Shown one piece after another: positions 25,412 to 35,542 of a DNA stretch of 64,000 nt; the stretch's first letter is position 1; each line of letters opens with the position of its first letter. A program made the position numbers and the translations under genes. The DNA lies in IMG/VR virus record IMGVR_UViG_3300005289_000016, positions 1 through 64,000 of that record. One strand, given 5' to 3'. Under the pieces are notes generated by a model, which saw only the letters and a program-made list of their open reading frames with translations, did no database searches and was not told where the DNA came from. The DNA is from a virus.

Positions 25412-27468
25412 TACTCAGTCTCCGTACCAGGACGACGGCCAGCAACAACGGTCAGAACCTCAACCGTCTTCATGCCGTCGAAAAGACCTTCGATGTCCGT
25501 GTGCCAGCTGTAGCCGCGCTGGGTGTCAGCCGCGGTGTAGTAGGAACTCGGGGTGATGTCCGCACGACCGTCGTAGCGATCCTTGATCTCTTCTTCGATG
25601 AAGCGGTCCACGTTCGTGGCGTATTCAGCAGCAGTCATGCGGCTGTCACCAGTGAACATGCGCCAGGCCAACTCACCGATACGGTTGAGGTGGCAGCAGA
25701 TCGCCATCGGGAAGAACGAGTTGAGGACCGACGTGTTGTCGTGGTAGACGGTCTGGATACCAGGGAAGAACACTTGACCGCGGTGGTCGAAGGGCTCTGC
25801 CGAGCTGATACCAGCTTGCCAGTCGGTGTTGCGTGGCTTGACCGGACGGAACTTGGCGTTGTGGTCGACGAAGCGAGTCACAATGCGGCCAGCCTGGCCA
25901 TCAGGCGCGTAGCCTGCTTTCATGCGAGCGCCACCCATGTAGGTAGCGACCTTCACCGCGAAGTCCACAGTGAACGGCAGGATGCCGTCGTACTCGGAAT
26001 CGAGGTAGGTACCAGCGTGCTTCATTACGATAGCACGGCAGGCGCCGGTGTTGTAGAACTCGGATTCAGGAACCAAGCTCAGCGCGTTACGCAGGGTAGC
26101 GCCGATGCTCGAATCTTCTTCCGGAGTGTTCAACGGCTCCAGGACGTCCTGAGTGGAAGCCAGTACCCATGCGTCGGGACGCACGGCCATGACGTTCGAC
26201 ATCAGACGCTTGGTCGGCAGGGTGTAACCGGTGTCGATGAAGCTCGACATCGGGAAGCTGGCACGGTCAGCGTAAGGCACATCGCCTTCACCGAACACGT
26301 TCAGCTCGCCGTTCACCGCTTCGTCGTAAGACTCAGGGGTCACGGTACCGTCTTCACCGCCTTGCAGCCAGTGAGTAGCGGTCTCGCCGAACAGCACACC
26401 ACCGGCCGATGGACCTTCGATCTTCACAGCGTAATAAGGCACGCCGTTGACGTTGGTACCGCCGAACAGGTTGATCGAGTGCTCTGGAGTGACTTCGCTT
26501 TCGATCAGACCGAAGTCTTTCTCGACGGCGTAGATCGCGTCCAGGACGGTTTTCAGGTGAGCGTTGTAGACGTAGAACGTCTTCAGCGGACCATAACCGG
26601 AGAACACTTCAGGGTCGTTGTTCTCGAACGCCTTCAGCACGCGCTTGTCGTAGCTGTAGTTCAGGTTGGACTTCGGATCGACCACACCTTGCTTGAGGGA
26701 GAACTCGACGAACGGGTTGCCGTCCAGGTTCATGCGGACTTGGCCGGTGCTGTTCACACTGGCACGTTCCAGGATCGACAGGCGGTACACGTACGCACCT
26801 TGGCTTTCGATCAGCTCGGCGTTAGCCGGAGTCGACGAAGCGGTAGTCGGAGCAACCAGACGCAGACCGAAGTTGGAACCCTTGGCACCGTCGAAACGGG
26901 CTTCCACGTCCATCAGCGGATACATGGTCGATGGCTTGCCATCCCAGTTGGTCATGGTGCCAGTGGTAGGCGATGCTTTACGCACGCCGTCTTCACCGTC
27001 GATCTTCTCGACAACGAAGCGCAGGCGAACACCTTCAACCGGCTCACCAGTAATGACCAGCGCGCCATTGGTACGTTTGAAGGTACCGTCTGGATTACGC
27101 TCGTATTGATCGATCTTGTCATCGACCATGTCAACCCAGATACGCAGGTTGGCAGTTGCAGCGCCGATCGCTTTCAGACGACGAACCAGAGCCATTGCAC
27201 CGGTCTGCATGACCTTCTGCAACATGGCGCCTTGGTGGCTCAGGAATGCCGAACCAGCGTAGAAGTTGTCGGCACCGTAGATGGTGCTGAAGCCAGCTCC
27301 GCTCACCAGCATAGCGGTGTCAGAGGGACCCCAAGATGTGAACAGCGGGGTCCACGGCAGAAAGATCGGCAGATCGACGATCTCCAGCGGTTGACCCTGA
27401 CCGCTCACATCTTTAAAACCAAGAACTTCCGTTCTCGGCAAAGACGAAGCCATCGAAACAGACGACAT
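25411..27468 (-). CDS. Contractile tail sheath protein (phiKZ gp29-like)
   Basis: About 685 residues. The start at 27468 (MSSVSMASSLPRTEV) is chosen because GGGAGA lies 7 nt upstream. ATGs at 27474 and 27483 and a TTG at 27498 are further upstream in frame. The protein has an N-terminal beta region, a large variable surface domain, and a C-terminal sheath core with FVDHNAKFRPVKPRNTDWQAGI and LNRIGELAWRMFTGD. The last part includes FIEEEIKDRY and an exposed C-terminal tail that would insert into neighbouring subunits. Length (phiKZ gp29 is about 695) and pairing with the tube gene support the call. It forms the outer tail layer that contracts on infection. Confidence 0.85.
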   Translation of the reverse strand: MSSVSMASSLPRTEVLGFKDVSGQGQPLEIVDLPIFLPWTPLFTSWGPSDTAMLVSGAGFSTIYGADNFYAGSAFLSHQGAMLQKVMQTGAMALVRRLKAIGAATANLRIWVDMVDDKIDQYERNPDGTFKRTNGALVITGEPVEGVRLRFVVEKIDGEDGVRKASPTTGTMTNWDGKPSTMYPLMDVEARFDGAKGSNFGLRLVAPTTASSTPANAELIESQGAYVYRLSILERASVNSTGQVRMNLDGNPFVEFSLKQGVVDPKSNLNYSYDKRVLKAFENNDPEVFSGYGPLKTFYVYNAHLKTVLDAIYAVEKDFGLIESEVTPEHSINLFGGTNVNGVPYYAVKIEGPSAGGVLFGETATHWLQGGEDGTVTPESYDEAVNGELNVFGEGDVPYADRASFPMSSFIDTGYTLPTKRLMSNVMAVRPDAWVLASTQDVLEPLNTPEEDSSIGATLRNALSLVPESEFYNTGACRAIVMKHAGTYLDSEYDGILPFTVDFAVKVATYMGGARMKAGYAPDGQAGRIVTRFVDHNAKFRPVKPRNTDWQAGISSAEPFDHRGQVFFPGIQTVYHDNTSVLNSFFPMAICCHLNRIGELAWRMFTGDSRMTAAEYATNVDRFIEEEIKDRYDGRADITPSSYYTAADTQRGYSWHTDIEGLFDGMKTVEVLTVVAGRRPGTETE

Positions 27469-27634
27469 GTTCATGTCTCCCATGGGAAAGAATTTCAACT
27501 TCGCGCGTGAAGTTACGAATGGTATGGCCCTTGCCTACATTTAAAAACCGTAGGATTCGGTACTCGATGTATTCGATACCATCACCACATACTATTTTGT
27601 TATTTTTTACTGGTTGCGACAGAAGAGGTCGAAG

Positions 27635-28945
27635 ATGATCACCAGCCCCTGGAACTCCACCGTGCTTCGCCAACACAGAACTGGCGAAATTATCAGCGAA
27701 CTCGCCGTGGCAAAAGCCATGGGTGGGTTGGTCGCTGACGGTCCCGCTGTTGTTCTGGTTACCCCGGCAGCTGAGAAGATTGACACCTTCATTCTGCCGA
27801 TCACATCCGAAGAATACGGCAGCCGTAAGCTCAACGAAAACGGTGTCGTGTTTATGGACGGTCGTTCGTTCATGCGCAAGGAACAGCGCTCGGCTACAGG
27901 CTTTATTGTCGCCAACCAAACCCAAGCAGACTTTGTGGTCCGTCTGGGAGAGCTGACCGCGTTGTGGGTTAAAGACCTTTCTGTACGTGATGACTTCCTG
28001 CGGGTGGGCGATTTGGCTCCCCAGACTTTCATCGCATGGATCGCTGGACTCATCACAGGGCAGCTCGGCGTAGACGAAGTAGCCTCGCGCGAGATTCAGA
28101 TCATTACGGGACTTTTTTACATCCATCAGTTTTATGGCGCAGATGTAGCGCTGTCGACTCATGGTAAAGAGACCGCGATGAAACTGATCCAGCGTTGGAC
28201 TCGCGCTCCGATTCAATTGATTCAAGGGATCGTGGCAGTGGCTGAATACATGCCGTTGCTGGAAAACTACGTGGCTGAAGTGCGCAAGCAATTCGCTTCC
28301 AACACCCGCATCATCCGTATCAACGTGGGTTTCATTACCATGTCCTTGGGTCGTTCGTGGTTTGGCTGGGGTGCGCAAGAACTTTGCGGCGTAGCGCTCG
28401 AATACCCGCCTGCTTTCTTGGCTCTGGTAGAAGCTGCGTCGAACACCAAGGTATGGCGTAAGAACCACCTCGGTGGTCTCGTCCAGCGCTTGGCTGTTAA
28501 TGAAGCAGGCATGCAGGCGTTCGGCAAGTCCATGGAGATCCTGGCTGGTAAAGTCCGTCAGATGTCCGTGTCCATGGAATCGTTCGAAGCAGGTGCTCCG
28601 GCAATCCAAGCCGACATCGACAAAGCCCAGAAAGACTTGGGCGTGAAGTTCGCTCCAGACTACATCGTCTTCCTCAAGAAGTTCGGTGTGCTGAGCGTTG
28701 GCAGTCACGAGATCTACGGTCTCGGTCCTAAAGCTGGCCACCTCAATGTGGTTGCCGGTACTCAGGAAATCGCCAAGTACTTCAAGACCAAAGGCCTGTA
28801 CGTGATCGAAAGCGTGGGCGTGGATTCGGTGTTCATTGCAGCCGACTCCAAGGGCAACCTGTACGAGGTAAGCCCGGCTGGCGAAACGCCAATGAAGACC
28901 ACCTTCAGCAAGTACCTGGATGAAGTCATCGCAGGTAATGACTGA
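27635..28945 (+). CDS. Virion/tail protein with C-terminal SMI1/KNR4 (SUKH-like) domain
   Basis: About 436 residues. The ATG at 27635 (MITSPWNSTVLRQHRTGEII) has AAGAGG 6 nt upstream. Residues about 1-320 are a mixed structural region. Residues about 327-436 match the SUKH pattern: DIDKAQKDLGVKFAPDYIVF, LKKFGVL, EIYGLGP and a final helix. In bacteria SUKH domains often bind toxins as immunity proteins. Here the domain is fused to a protein in the tail block at the phiKZ gp28 position, divergent from the sheath gene and 21 nt before the next structural gene. It may serve as a protein-binding module in the virion. The SUKH call is from pattern only. Confidence 0.65.
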   Translation: MITSPWNSTVLRQHRTGEIISELAVAKAMGGLVADGPAVVLVTPAAEKIDTFILPITSEEYGSRKLNENGVVFMDGRSFMRKEQRSATGFIVANQTQADFVVRLGELTALWVKDLSVRDDFLRVGDLAPQTFIAWIAGLITGQLGVDEVASREIQIITGLFYIHQFYGADVALSTHGKETAMKLIQRWTRAPIQLIQGIVAVAEYMPLLENYVAEVRKQFASNTRIIRINVGFITMSLGRSWFGWGAQELCGVALEYPPAFLALVEAASNTKVWRKNHLGGLVQRLAVNEAGMQAFGKSMEILAGKVRQMSVSMESFEAGAPAIQADIDKAQKDLGVKFAPDYIVFLKKFGVLSVGSHEIYGLGPKAGHLNVVAGTQEIAKYFKTKGLYVIESVGVDSVFIAADSKGNLYEVSPAGETPMKTTFSKYLDEVIAGND

Positions 28946-28966
28946 TTACTCAAAAGGGCGAGTGTC

Positions 28967-31537
28967 ATGACCTCCGATGATTTTCTGATCAACCATGCGT
29001 ACAAGAACGTGTGGTGTGCGCCGGAGCAGGACCGGCAGCACATCTTGCGTCCTGCACGCATCAGCCCTAAAGTCGGGGCTCGGGGAAGTGTTGAGGTGCT
29101 GTGGACGCGCTTTAACCTCCCAACCGCCAAAGAACGCTACCACGTGTTCCAATTCGGTAACATCGCCCTGAGCAATCTGGACCTTGACCTGAAGCGGAAT
29201 ACCTGGACAGCCGTCAGCAGCCAGATGGTTGACTCCGTCTTGCTGATCGACATCTACACCGAGAAGGGTCTGATGGTCCCTCGGCGTCTGGCGTACTTCC
29301 TTTATACGAACGACGGCAACCTCGTGATCGCCATCGAGAACCTGCTCACCATCGGTGATTTCGGTCAAGAGAACGTCTACGTTCGGTTCTACAGCAACGC
29401 CTTCTTCGATCGGGACGACATGAACGATCCGAACGAGGGCATCGAGTACCACTTCGCTAATCCACTGACCGGCTCGCAGATCAACGCCTTGACGTTCAAG
29501 CTGCGGGACCTGCGACTGAAGTCGGGCTATTGCTTTGCTTTCGTCAATGGCTGGCGTGTCAACGAACTCAACGTGAGCACCGTCGCTAAAGGCGACTTGG
29601 TCGAGATCGTACGTGACAGTTCGGTGGTGCGGGTCGAGGAATGGGACGTTAAGGACCTTCCGGTGTTCTTGTCGGAACTGGACCAGAAACAGAAGTACCT
29701 CCTGCACCCCGCGGTGAATGAGGACGACTTGATCTGGTACCGGGATGACCAAGAGATCTTCTTGATGTATAAGAAGACCCCGTACGTGCACAAGGGCGTC
29801 TACTACCACAAGAACGTCGAGGACTCGGTGCGCATGGTGACTCACCGTGACTATTCGATCCCGACAGCTCAAGTGGACCGCTTCCTCAACCAGAACCCTA
29901 ATTGGGCAGTGAATAATCAACTCACGGTGCAGATGTTCATTCGTCGCTCCGGGATTGACCGTTCCCTGATGAGCGAGGCCCATCACATCAAAGAGCTGTA
30001 CAAGCTTGAAGGTGCTGCTTGGCAAGCAGCCGTGATGGGTACTGAGGCCGTGGTGGACGTGTGGCGGATTGAGGAACTGGAGAAATCCCAGTACACCGCT
30101 TTGATGCGTGCACCTTCAGCGACCATCACTCGTCAAATGGTGGAAGCCGCTTACGGCTACAACACCATCACCCGGATCGTGGCGGATACGCCGCAGAAGA
30201 TCGCGACACCCAAGGCTTGGACGGAGTTGCCGTTCGGTCTGCGTGGTGAAAGCACGGTGTACGAGTACGATGTAGCTGGACGCCTGCTGGGCTGGTATCT
30301 CAACCAGAATGTGCAGAACTACGTGCCACGGTCTGCGGCAACGCGGTACATCGAAGGCATTGTGGGACGTGGCACTGATGTCCTGACCACGGTCTACGCC
30401 AAGAACGCCAAGATCAAAGCTGGTCTGGCGTATCGCTGCTACGTCTGCCCGATCGAGAACGCGCTGCCCACTGGCGAATGGATCGATGTCACCGACAAGA
30501 CCACGCATTACGACCTCATTGATGGGGAAGTGGTGTGGAAGGTCAACCCGCAGATGTTCTACACCGCGGTGAAGTTCGACGACTCCTTCCTGACGTACAA
30601 CCTTGAGTTGGACTACGCCGATGGATTGCTACGTTTCAGTCTGAACGTGAAGGAGATCCGGATTGACGGTGTTCTTTACGAAGGCTTGGTGGAAATCCCA
30701 GCGGGGCTGCTGGAGATCTGGTTGAACGGCTGTCCGTTGATCGAAGGTCTTGACTGGTTCATGGTCGGTAAAGAGATCGTGATCGTCAACAAGCAGTACC
30801 GCAACCAAGTGGACACGAAGAACATCATCACCATCCGTCACACTGGCTTCTGCACCCCGGACATGAAACGGGTCAAGGAGTCGGAGTACGGGTTCGTGGA
30901 GAATGGTCTGCTGTCTCGTAACAACCGCTGGAACCTGCGTGATGACAAAGTGGTCCGTGTCATTGCTGATGGTCGGATCTGGAGCCGGGAAGAATTGAGC
31001 TGGGCAGAAGACCGCCCAGGAGTAATTCTGGAAAACGTGCGTAATGGCGCGCCATATCAGGTTACTGAACCCTTGATTCCGCTGCGGGGCCTGACGTATC
31101 AGGACGCGTACGACATGCGTGAAGTGGCCGAGGCTACTGACAAGCAGATCGAAGACTACATGACTGTGAAGGTGGGTGAGGTGCCTCCACAAGAGGTCAA
31201 CCTTATCCCGCATCGCCACACGCTGTACAGTCCATTCGTGGGCAAGCTGATGCATGATCTGATCAGCGGGTACTTCGACCAGATTCCTCTGACCGAGTAC
31301 TACAGTGACGTGGATGTGCGCAAGTGGTGTGAAGGATACGTGTGGTTGCTCAAGTACGAGCCGACCTCCAAAGGCTTTGATGAGCGTTACGTGAGCATCA
31401 GTGCCCATGAGCGTAATGAAGTCTTCCGTCTCCCGATCTACCAGTACAACTTCTTGGCTCGTGCGATCCGTGTGATGCTTGACGACAAAATCGACATCAC
31501 CAACGCCATCGTCATTGACCACCTGCCCATCGATTAA
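28967..31537 (+). CDS. Virion structural protein, 856 aa (phiKZ gp27 position)
   Basis: Starts MTSDDFLINHAYKNVWCAPE. It is beta-rich throughout with aromatic residues in repeated strands (TYNLELDYADGLLRFSLNV, KEIVIVNKQYRNQV), the look of a tail or baseplate protein. It has no membrane segment or catalytic motif. It lies in a co-directional run of SUKH protein, this gene, a 558-residue protein and the terminase, which is the phiKZ gp28-gp25 order. A baseplate or tail-fibre-like role is plausible but unproven. Confidence 0.7.
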   Translation: MTSDDFLINHAYKNVWCAPEQDRQHILRPARISPKVGARGSVEVLWTRFNLPTAKERYHVFQFGNIALSNLDLDLKRNTWTAVSSQMVDSVLLIDIYTEKGLMVPRRLAYFLYTNDGNLVIAIENLLTIGDFGQENVYVRFYSNAFFDRDDMNDPNEGIEYHFANPLTGSQINALTFKLRDLRLKSGYCFAFVNGWRVNELNVSTVAKGDLVEIVRDSSVVRVEEWDVKDLPVFLSELDQKQKYLLHPAVNEDDLIWYRDDQEIFLMYKKTPYVHKGVYYHKNVEDSVRMVTHRDYSIPTAQVDRFLNQNPNWAVNNQLTVQMFIRRSGIDRSLMSEAHHIKELYKLEGAAWQAAVMGTEAVVDVWRIEELEKSQYTALMRAPSATITRQMVEAAYGYNTITRIVADTPQKIATPKAWTELPFGLRGESTVYEYDVAGRLLGWYLNQNVQNYVPRSAATRYIEGIVGRGTDVLTTVYAKNAKIKAGLAYRCYVCPIENALPTGEWIDVTDKTTHYDLIDGEVVWKVNPQMFYTAVKFDDSFLTYNLELDYADGLLRFSLNVKEIRIDGVLYEGLVEIPAGLLEIWLNGCPLIEGLDWFMVGKEIVIVNKQYRNQVDTKNIITIRHTGFCTPDMKRVKESEYGFVENGLLSRNNRWNLRDDKVVRVIADGRIWSREELSWAEDRPGVILENVRNGAPYQVTEPLIPLRGLTYQDAYDMREVAEATDKQIEDYMTVKVGEVPPQEVNLIPHRHTLYSPFVGKLMHDLISGYFDQIPLTEYYSDVDVRKWCEGYVWLLKYEPTSKGFDERYVSISAHERNEVFRLPIYQYNFLARAIRVMLDDKIDITNAIVIDHLPID

Positions 31538-31540
31538 TCT

Positions 31541-31578
31541 CAGGAGCACGGGGACTCGGTCCCCGTGATGAATACATG
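31541..31578 (+). promoter_or_regulatory. Ribosome site separated from start codon by a hairpin
   Basis: CAGGAG at 31541-31546 is directly followed by a 9-bp perfect hairpin (CACGGGGAC, loop TCG, GTCCCCGTG, 31547-31567), then 8 nt and the ATG at 31576. There is no other good ribosome site. If the hairpin folds, the effective spacing becomes about 8 nt. Hairpin-bridged initiation is known in phage T4 (for example gene 38). Confidence 0.55.
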
Positions 31579-33252
31579 AGTACTGTTGAAGACATTCCTC
31601 TGGTAGGTATTGTCGATCTGGAGCGTGAGCCACGAATCTGGTTCATGCGTCAGATCTTCACGGGCAAGCCAGGCACTGGTTTGTATTGCCCGAACGTTGA
31701 TGACCTGATCATTGACCTGACCTCGGGTTGGTACCTCGTTACCACCATCGACATCACCACCGGCAAGTGCACTTTCATTCCGTGGAAACTGCCAATGGTG
31801 AGCGAGAACAACGTCGTCGTCGACCAGTTGCTGGGCGTCGGTACCGGTTCTCAAAGCGAGACCTGGCGTGTGTACATCGACACCCGTCAAATGCCGTACT
31901 CGATGCAGATCGACGGGCGTCTCCACCTGTACCGTTCTGATGCGGACCACTACAAGGTCTTCCTCGGTACGGACTTGACCGACAACGGCATCCTGATCTC
32001 AGCCTCCTATTCTCCTTCGGGCGAGTATGAAAACGAGAACATCGGCCTTGAGCATGTGGGTCACGATGACATCAACAACTGGGCGATCTGGGCGCCGAAA
32101 GCCGGTAACACCAACCGCAAGCTGAACAACGGCGAAGTGGTCACGGTGGTGCTGTACAACGCTGTCGGTAACGCCCTGAGCCATTCGACCATGTTGGTGG
32201 AGAACACCACTCTGGTGCGTCGTACGGCGGCTGGCCGCAAGCAGATCCGTTCTGTGGGCCTGCGTTCTCCGTACCTGTCGGAATCCGATCCAAGCCAACT
32301 CGTGGTACCTATCAACGTCGACCTGCGTACTGTGGTCATGACGGGTGTGGTGCGCTACAACACTGGCGAAGAAATGGAAATCCCAGTGGTACTGGACGGC
32401 ACCGGCAAGATGTCGTTGCATGGTCTGCGTTGGTACTCGCCGACTATCCAGACTTACGCTCACAAGCTGACTCTGGCGTACAAGTTGGCCGATGATGAGT
32501 TCTCTCTGGAGCACGGTATCACGGAAAACGGGTTCATCACCGAGCCGTTCACCATCAAGGCCGTGGCGGCAGACAACGCTTATAGTGTGCGTCTGTACGC
32601 ATTCCCGACCTGGAACGATCCAGCGTCGCGTTATGACCTCGATTTCTGGCTCTTCAATATCGACCGCGATCAGTACTACCGTGTACCGCGTTCGGTGGTG
32701 GAGACCCCAGACAACGAAGTGGCCTTCGACGGTAAGGACTTTGTGTCCCGTCAGCGCCTGAAGTTCGGCGTGTTGCTCAGCAACGTCGACCCGATCTTCC
32801 CTGAACACAAGTTCGTCCAATCTGCCGAGTTCTCGTTGATGAAGCCCGGTTCGGAGAAAGGCGACAAGTGGCAGGTCAAGTGCGACCCGTCGCAAGAGAA
32901 GTTCTTCGGTGCAGGCGTTGTTGCTAAGAACCGCTTCGTCAACGTCAACCTGTCGTACCTGGATCTGAAAGCGGGGGCTACTGATCTGGACGGCTGGTTC
33001 AACAAGGTCTACTACCCACTCAACCACCTGTTCGATGACACCAGTGAAGTCCAAGCGCTGGAGCCTACGCACTTCGTTATCCACACGAAGACGCGTGAGT
33101 ATCCGTTCGCCGTGACTCAATGGAATCAGGAATTCCCGATCCTCAACGACGTCAAAGTCGGTGAAGCCATCTACATCCGATGGATTCGGGAGACCTCTAA
33201 CGCCCAGCTTCAATTGGGCGTCACTGGCTTGGCCGTCGAGCAAAGCAACTGA
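31576..33252 (+). CDS. Virion structural protein, 558 aa (phiKZ gp26 position)
   Basis: Starts MSTVEDIPLVGIVDLEREPR. It is a beta-rich protein with many strand-turn segments (GWYLVTTIDITTGKCTFIPW, VVTVVLYNAVGNALSHS) and aromatic clusters. It has no recognised catalytic motif. It lies between the 856-residue structural gene and the large terminase gene, as in phiKZ, so it is probably a tail, neck or baseplate component. Translation start is unusual: the ribosome site lies behind a hairpin. Confidence 0.68.
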   Translation: MSTVEDIPLVGIVDLEREPRIWFMRQIFTGKPGTGLYCPNVDDLIIDLTSGWYLVTTIDITTGKCTFIPWKLPMVSENNVVVDQLLGVGTGSQSETWRVYIDTRQMPYSMQIDGRLHLYRSDADHYKVFLGTDLTDNGILISASYSPSGEYENENIGLEHVGHDDINNWAIWAPKAGNTNRKLNNGEVVTVVLYNAVGNALSHSTMLVENTTLVRRTAAGRKQIRSVGLRSPYLSESDPSQLVVPINVDLRTVVMTGVVRYNTGEEMEIPVVLDGTGKMSLHGLRWYSPTIQTYAHKLTLAYKLADDEFSLEHGITENGFITEPFTIKAVAADNAYSVRLYAFPTWNDPASRYDLDFWLFNIDRDQYYRVPRSVVETPDNEVAFDGKDFVSRQRLKFGVLLSNVDPIFPEHKFVQSAEFSLMKPGSEKGDKWQVKCDPSQEKFFGAGVVAKNRFVNVNLSYLDLKAGATDLDGWFNKVYYPLNHLFDDTSEVQALEPTHFVIHTKTREYPFAVTQWNQEFPILNDVKVGEAIYIRWIRETSNAQLQLGVTGLAVEQSN

Positions 33253-33265
33253 TTGGTGCATGGGG

Positions 33266-33285
33266 CTGCTGGGGAAACCCGGCAG
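33266..33285 (+). terminator. GAAA-tetraloop hairpin upstream of terminase gene
   Basis: CTGCTGGG and CCCGGCAG pair (one G-T) around GAAA, 14 nt after the preceding stop. There is no T-run, so it is a weak terminator or an RNA stabilising/processing element. Confidence 0.4.
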
Positions 33286-33322
33286 TCCTGTGTTCCGTAT
33301 GTTGTCCTGTCAAGGAACAGTC

Positions 33323-35539
33323 ATGGAAACGATCCTCTTTAAACAAGACTGGGACCGATACCCTACGGCCATCTGGGATACCCAAACTACAAACACCTCG
33401 TTCCTCGAGTTCTCCTCTCTGCTGAAACACATGGGGGTGCAGAACCACTTGTTCATGCTGGCTCTCATGCAGCCAGACCTGCAAGGCGTCGATCCGTACG
33501 ATCCGTTCTTGACGGACGAGATGAAACTCAAGATCAAAATTGAGTGCACGTTCAACCCGTGGTACTTCATTCGTGAAGTCATGCGCGTGCCACCTGCTGC
33601 TGGTGATACGCCGGTTGTCCTCCAGGCTAACCGAGGTAACATCTCACTGTGGTGGAGCTTCCTGAACCACATCGACTACTTCCTGGTGCAAATTCGTCAG
33701 ACCGGTAAGTCGCTGAACTCCGACGGCATCTCGGTATGGTACCAGATGTTCGGGGCACGGAACTCCCGTTCCAACTTGTTCACCAAGGGTGACTTGTTTA
33801 AAGAACACATCGCCCGTCTCAAGAAGCTGCGGGGCTTGCTGCCGAAGTATCTGGTCAACATTGTCAAGAAGGACACGGACAACCAGAAAGAATTCACCAA
33901 CATGTCTCAGGGTAACCGCATGGTGGTGTACATTCCTCAGAAGGACGAGGAAGCGGCACGTAACCTGGGTCGTGGTCTGACCACCCCACACTCCCACACG
34001 GACGAAATCGCGTTCCTGAAGAACGTGCACATCTCCCTCGGCGTTATGCTGGCGGGTGGTGGTGCTGCACGTGAAGAAGCAGCGCGCAACGGCTTGCCGT
34101 ACGGTAACATCTTCACCACTACTGCTGGCGAACTGGATACGGACGAAGGCGCTTACGCTTACGACCTGATGACAGGCGGGGCAGAGTGGAACGATCACTT
34201 CTACGACTGCGAAAACACCGAGCATCTGTACGATGTGGTGCGTAAGCAGTGCCGGAACAAAGACGCGATCCTCATCAACGGTACCTTCAACCACAAACAG
34301 CTCGGTAAGACCGATGCCTGGCTGCGGCAGAAGATCGCTGAATCCCGTCAGACCGGTGACAACGTCCGTCGAGATTACCTCAACGAATGGACGTCGGGTA
34401 ACGCCCGAAACCCATTGTCGAAAGACACCCTGCGTAAGATCCACGCCAGTGTCACCAAGCCGATGTACTTGGAGATCGACAAGCAGGAGAACTATTCCAT
34501 CCGGTGGTACATCCCGGAATGGGAAGTACATCAAGGCATTCTCAATCGCGAACTCACCATGGGCATGGATACCTCCAACGCCGTGGGCCGAGACAACATC
34601 ACTGGTGTCATTGTCGACAACAGTACACTCGAAGTAGTGGGTGCATGGACAGTCAACGACTCTAACCTCACGGCCTTTGCCATGTGGGTGGGTAAGATTC
34701 TCGTCCGGTTCCCGAAACTCACCATGGTACCTGAATCCAAATCCACCTGGATCGGTATCTTGGACACCTTGCTTCTCACCATGCCTACGTTCAAGATCGA
34801 CCCGGCTAAGCGTATCTACTCGACTCTCGTGGATGCCAAAGACTCGTCGCCAGAAGACCGTAAGCGGTACCACGAATACATCGGTGACCGAGACAACTAC
34901 CGGTCGTACCGGAAGTACTTCGGCTTCCCCACCAACTCCCAGTTGCGCGAGATCATCTACGGTCCTGTGCTGCAAGAAGCAGCCAAGAAGACCGGTGCGG
35001 TGGTACGCGACGCTAAACTCCAGAGTGAGTTGTCTCGCCTTGTAGAGCGGAACGGTCGTATCGACCACGATGCTTCGGGCCACGATGACCACGTTATCAG
35101 CTGGTTGCTCTGCCACTGGTTCCTGACCTATGGGCGTAACCTTGAACACTACGGCATTACCCTGAGTGAAGTGAAGCGTCGTATCTACGAAGCCGAACAC
35201 AAACTCTCGTGGGAAGAACAACGCCGGTATGACCAACAGCAGAGCGTCCGTGATGAGATCACTCAATTGGGTGACCGCATCGGCCAAGAACGCAACACGT
35301 TCGAGCGGATGAAACTGCAACATCGGTTGGAACTGCTGTTGCTGCAAGTCAGTGACGAGTTTGAAATGGAAGGCACGATGTCCCTTGACCAGATCAGGGA
35401 AAGCAGCCGCGAGAAACTCAACATTGCTAACCGGAGCTTTGGCCCTGGTCGCACGCTTGATGTGGACCGTCCACTCAACCTCAACATTGGACAGCGCAAG
35501 CAGTTCAGAATGCCTAGCCAGAACTACGTGATCCGGTGA
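33323..35539 (+). CDS. Terminase large subunit (phiKZ gp25-like)
   Basis: 738 residues. The ATG at 33323 (METILFKQDWDRYP) has AAGGA 7 nt upstream. The ATPase half has a Walker A-like loop RQTGKS near residue 125 and a Walker B-like SHTDEIAFL near 225. The nuclease half has an RNase H-like first acidic strand MGMDTSNAVGRDN near 413 and a final acidic cluster in RIDHDASGHDDHV near 582. The last 100 residues are a helical tail. The protein pumps genome DNA into the prohead and cuts concatemers. It is far diverged from T4 or lambda terminases but the motif order is right, and the position beside phiKZ gp26-like genes fits. Confidence 0.85.
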   Translation: METILFKQDWDRYPTAIWDTQTTNTSFLEFSSLLKHMGVQNHLFMLALMQPDLQGVDPYDPFLTDEMKLKIKIECTFNPWYFIREVMRVPPAAGDTPVVLQANRGNISLWWSFLNHIDYFLVQIRQTGKSLNSDGISVWYQMFGARNSRSNLFTKGDLFKEHIARLKKLRGLLPKYLVNIVKKDTDNQKEFTNMSQGNRMVVYIPQKDEEAARNLGRGLTTPHSHTDEIAFLKNVHISLGVMLAGGGAAREEAARNGLPYGNIFTTTAGELDTDEGAYAYDLMTGGAEWNDHFYDCENTEHLYDVVRKQCRNKDAILINGTFNHKQLGKTDAWLRQKIAESRQTGDNVRRDYLNEWTSGNARNPLSKDTLRKIHASVTKPMYLEIDKQENYSIRWYIPEWEVHQGILNRELTMGMDTSNAVGRDNITGVIVDNSTLEVVGAWTVNDSNLTAFAMWVGKILVRFPKLTMVPESKSTWIGILDTLLLTMPTFKIDPAKRIYSTLVDAKDSSPEDRKRYHEYIGDRDNYRSYRKYFGFPTNSQLREIIYGPVLQEAAKKTGAVVRDAKLQSELSRLVERNGRIDHDASGHDDHVISWLLCHWFLTYGRNLEHYGITLSEVKRRIYEAEHKLSWEEQRRYDQQQSVRDEITQLGDRIGQERNTFERMKLQHRLELLLLQVSDEFEMEGTMSLDQIRESSREKLNIANRSFGPGRTLDVDRPLNLNIGQRKQFRMPSQNYVIR

Positions 35540-35542
35540 TGC

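Noticed and set aside
25411-27498. TTG at 27498 as start of the sheath gene
   Set aside because: An ATG at 27468 has GGGAGA 7 nt upstream, while the TTG has no ribosome site. The longer start is not supported.
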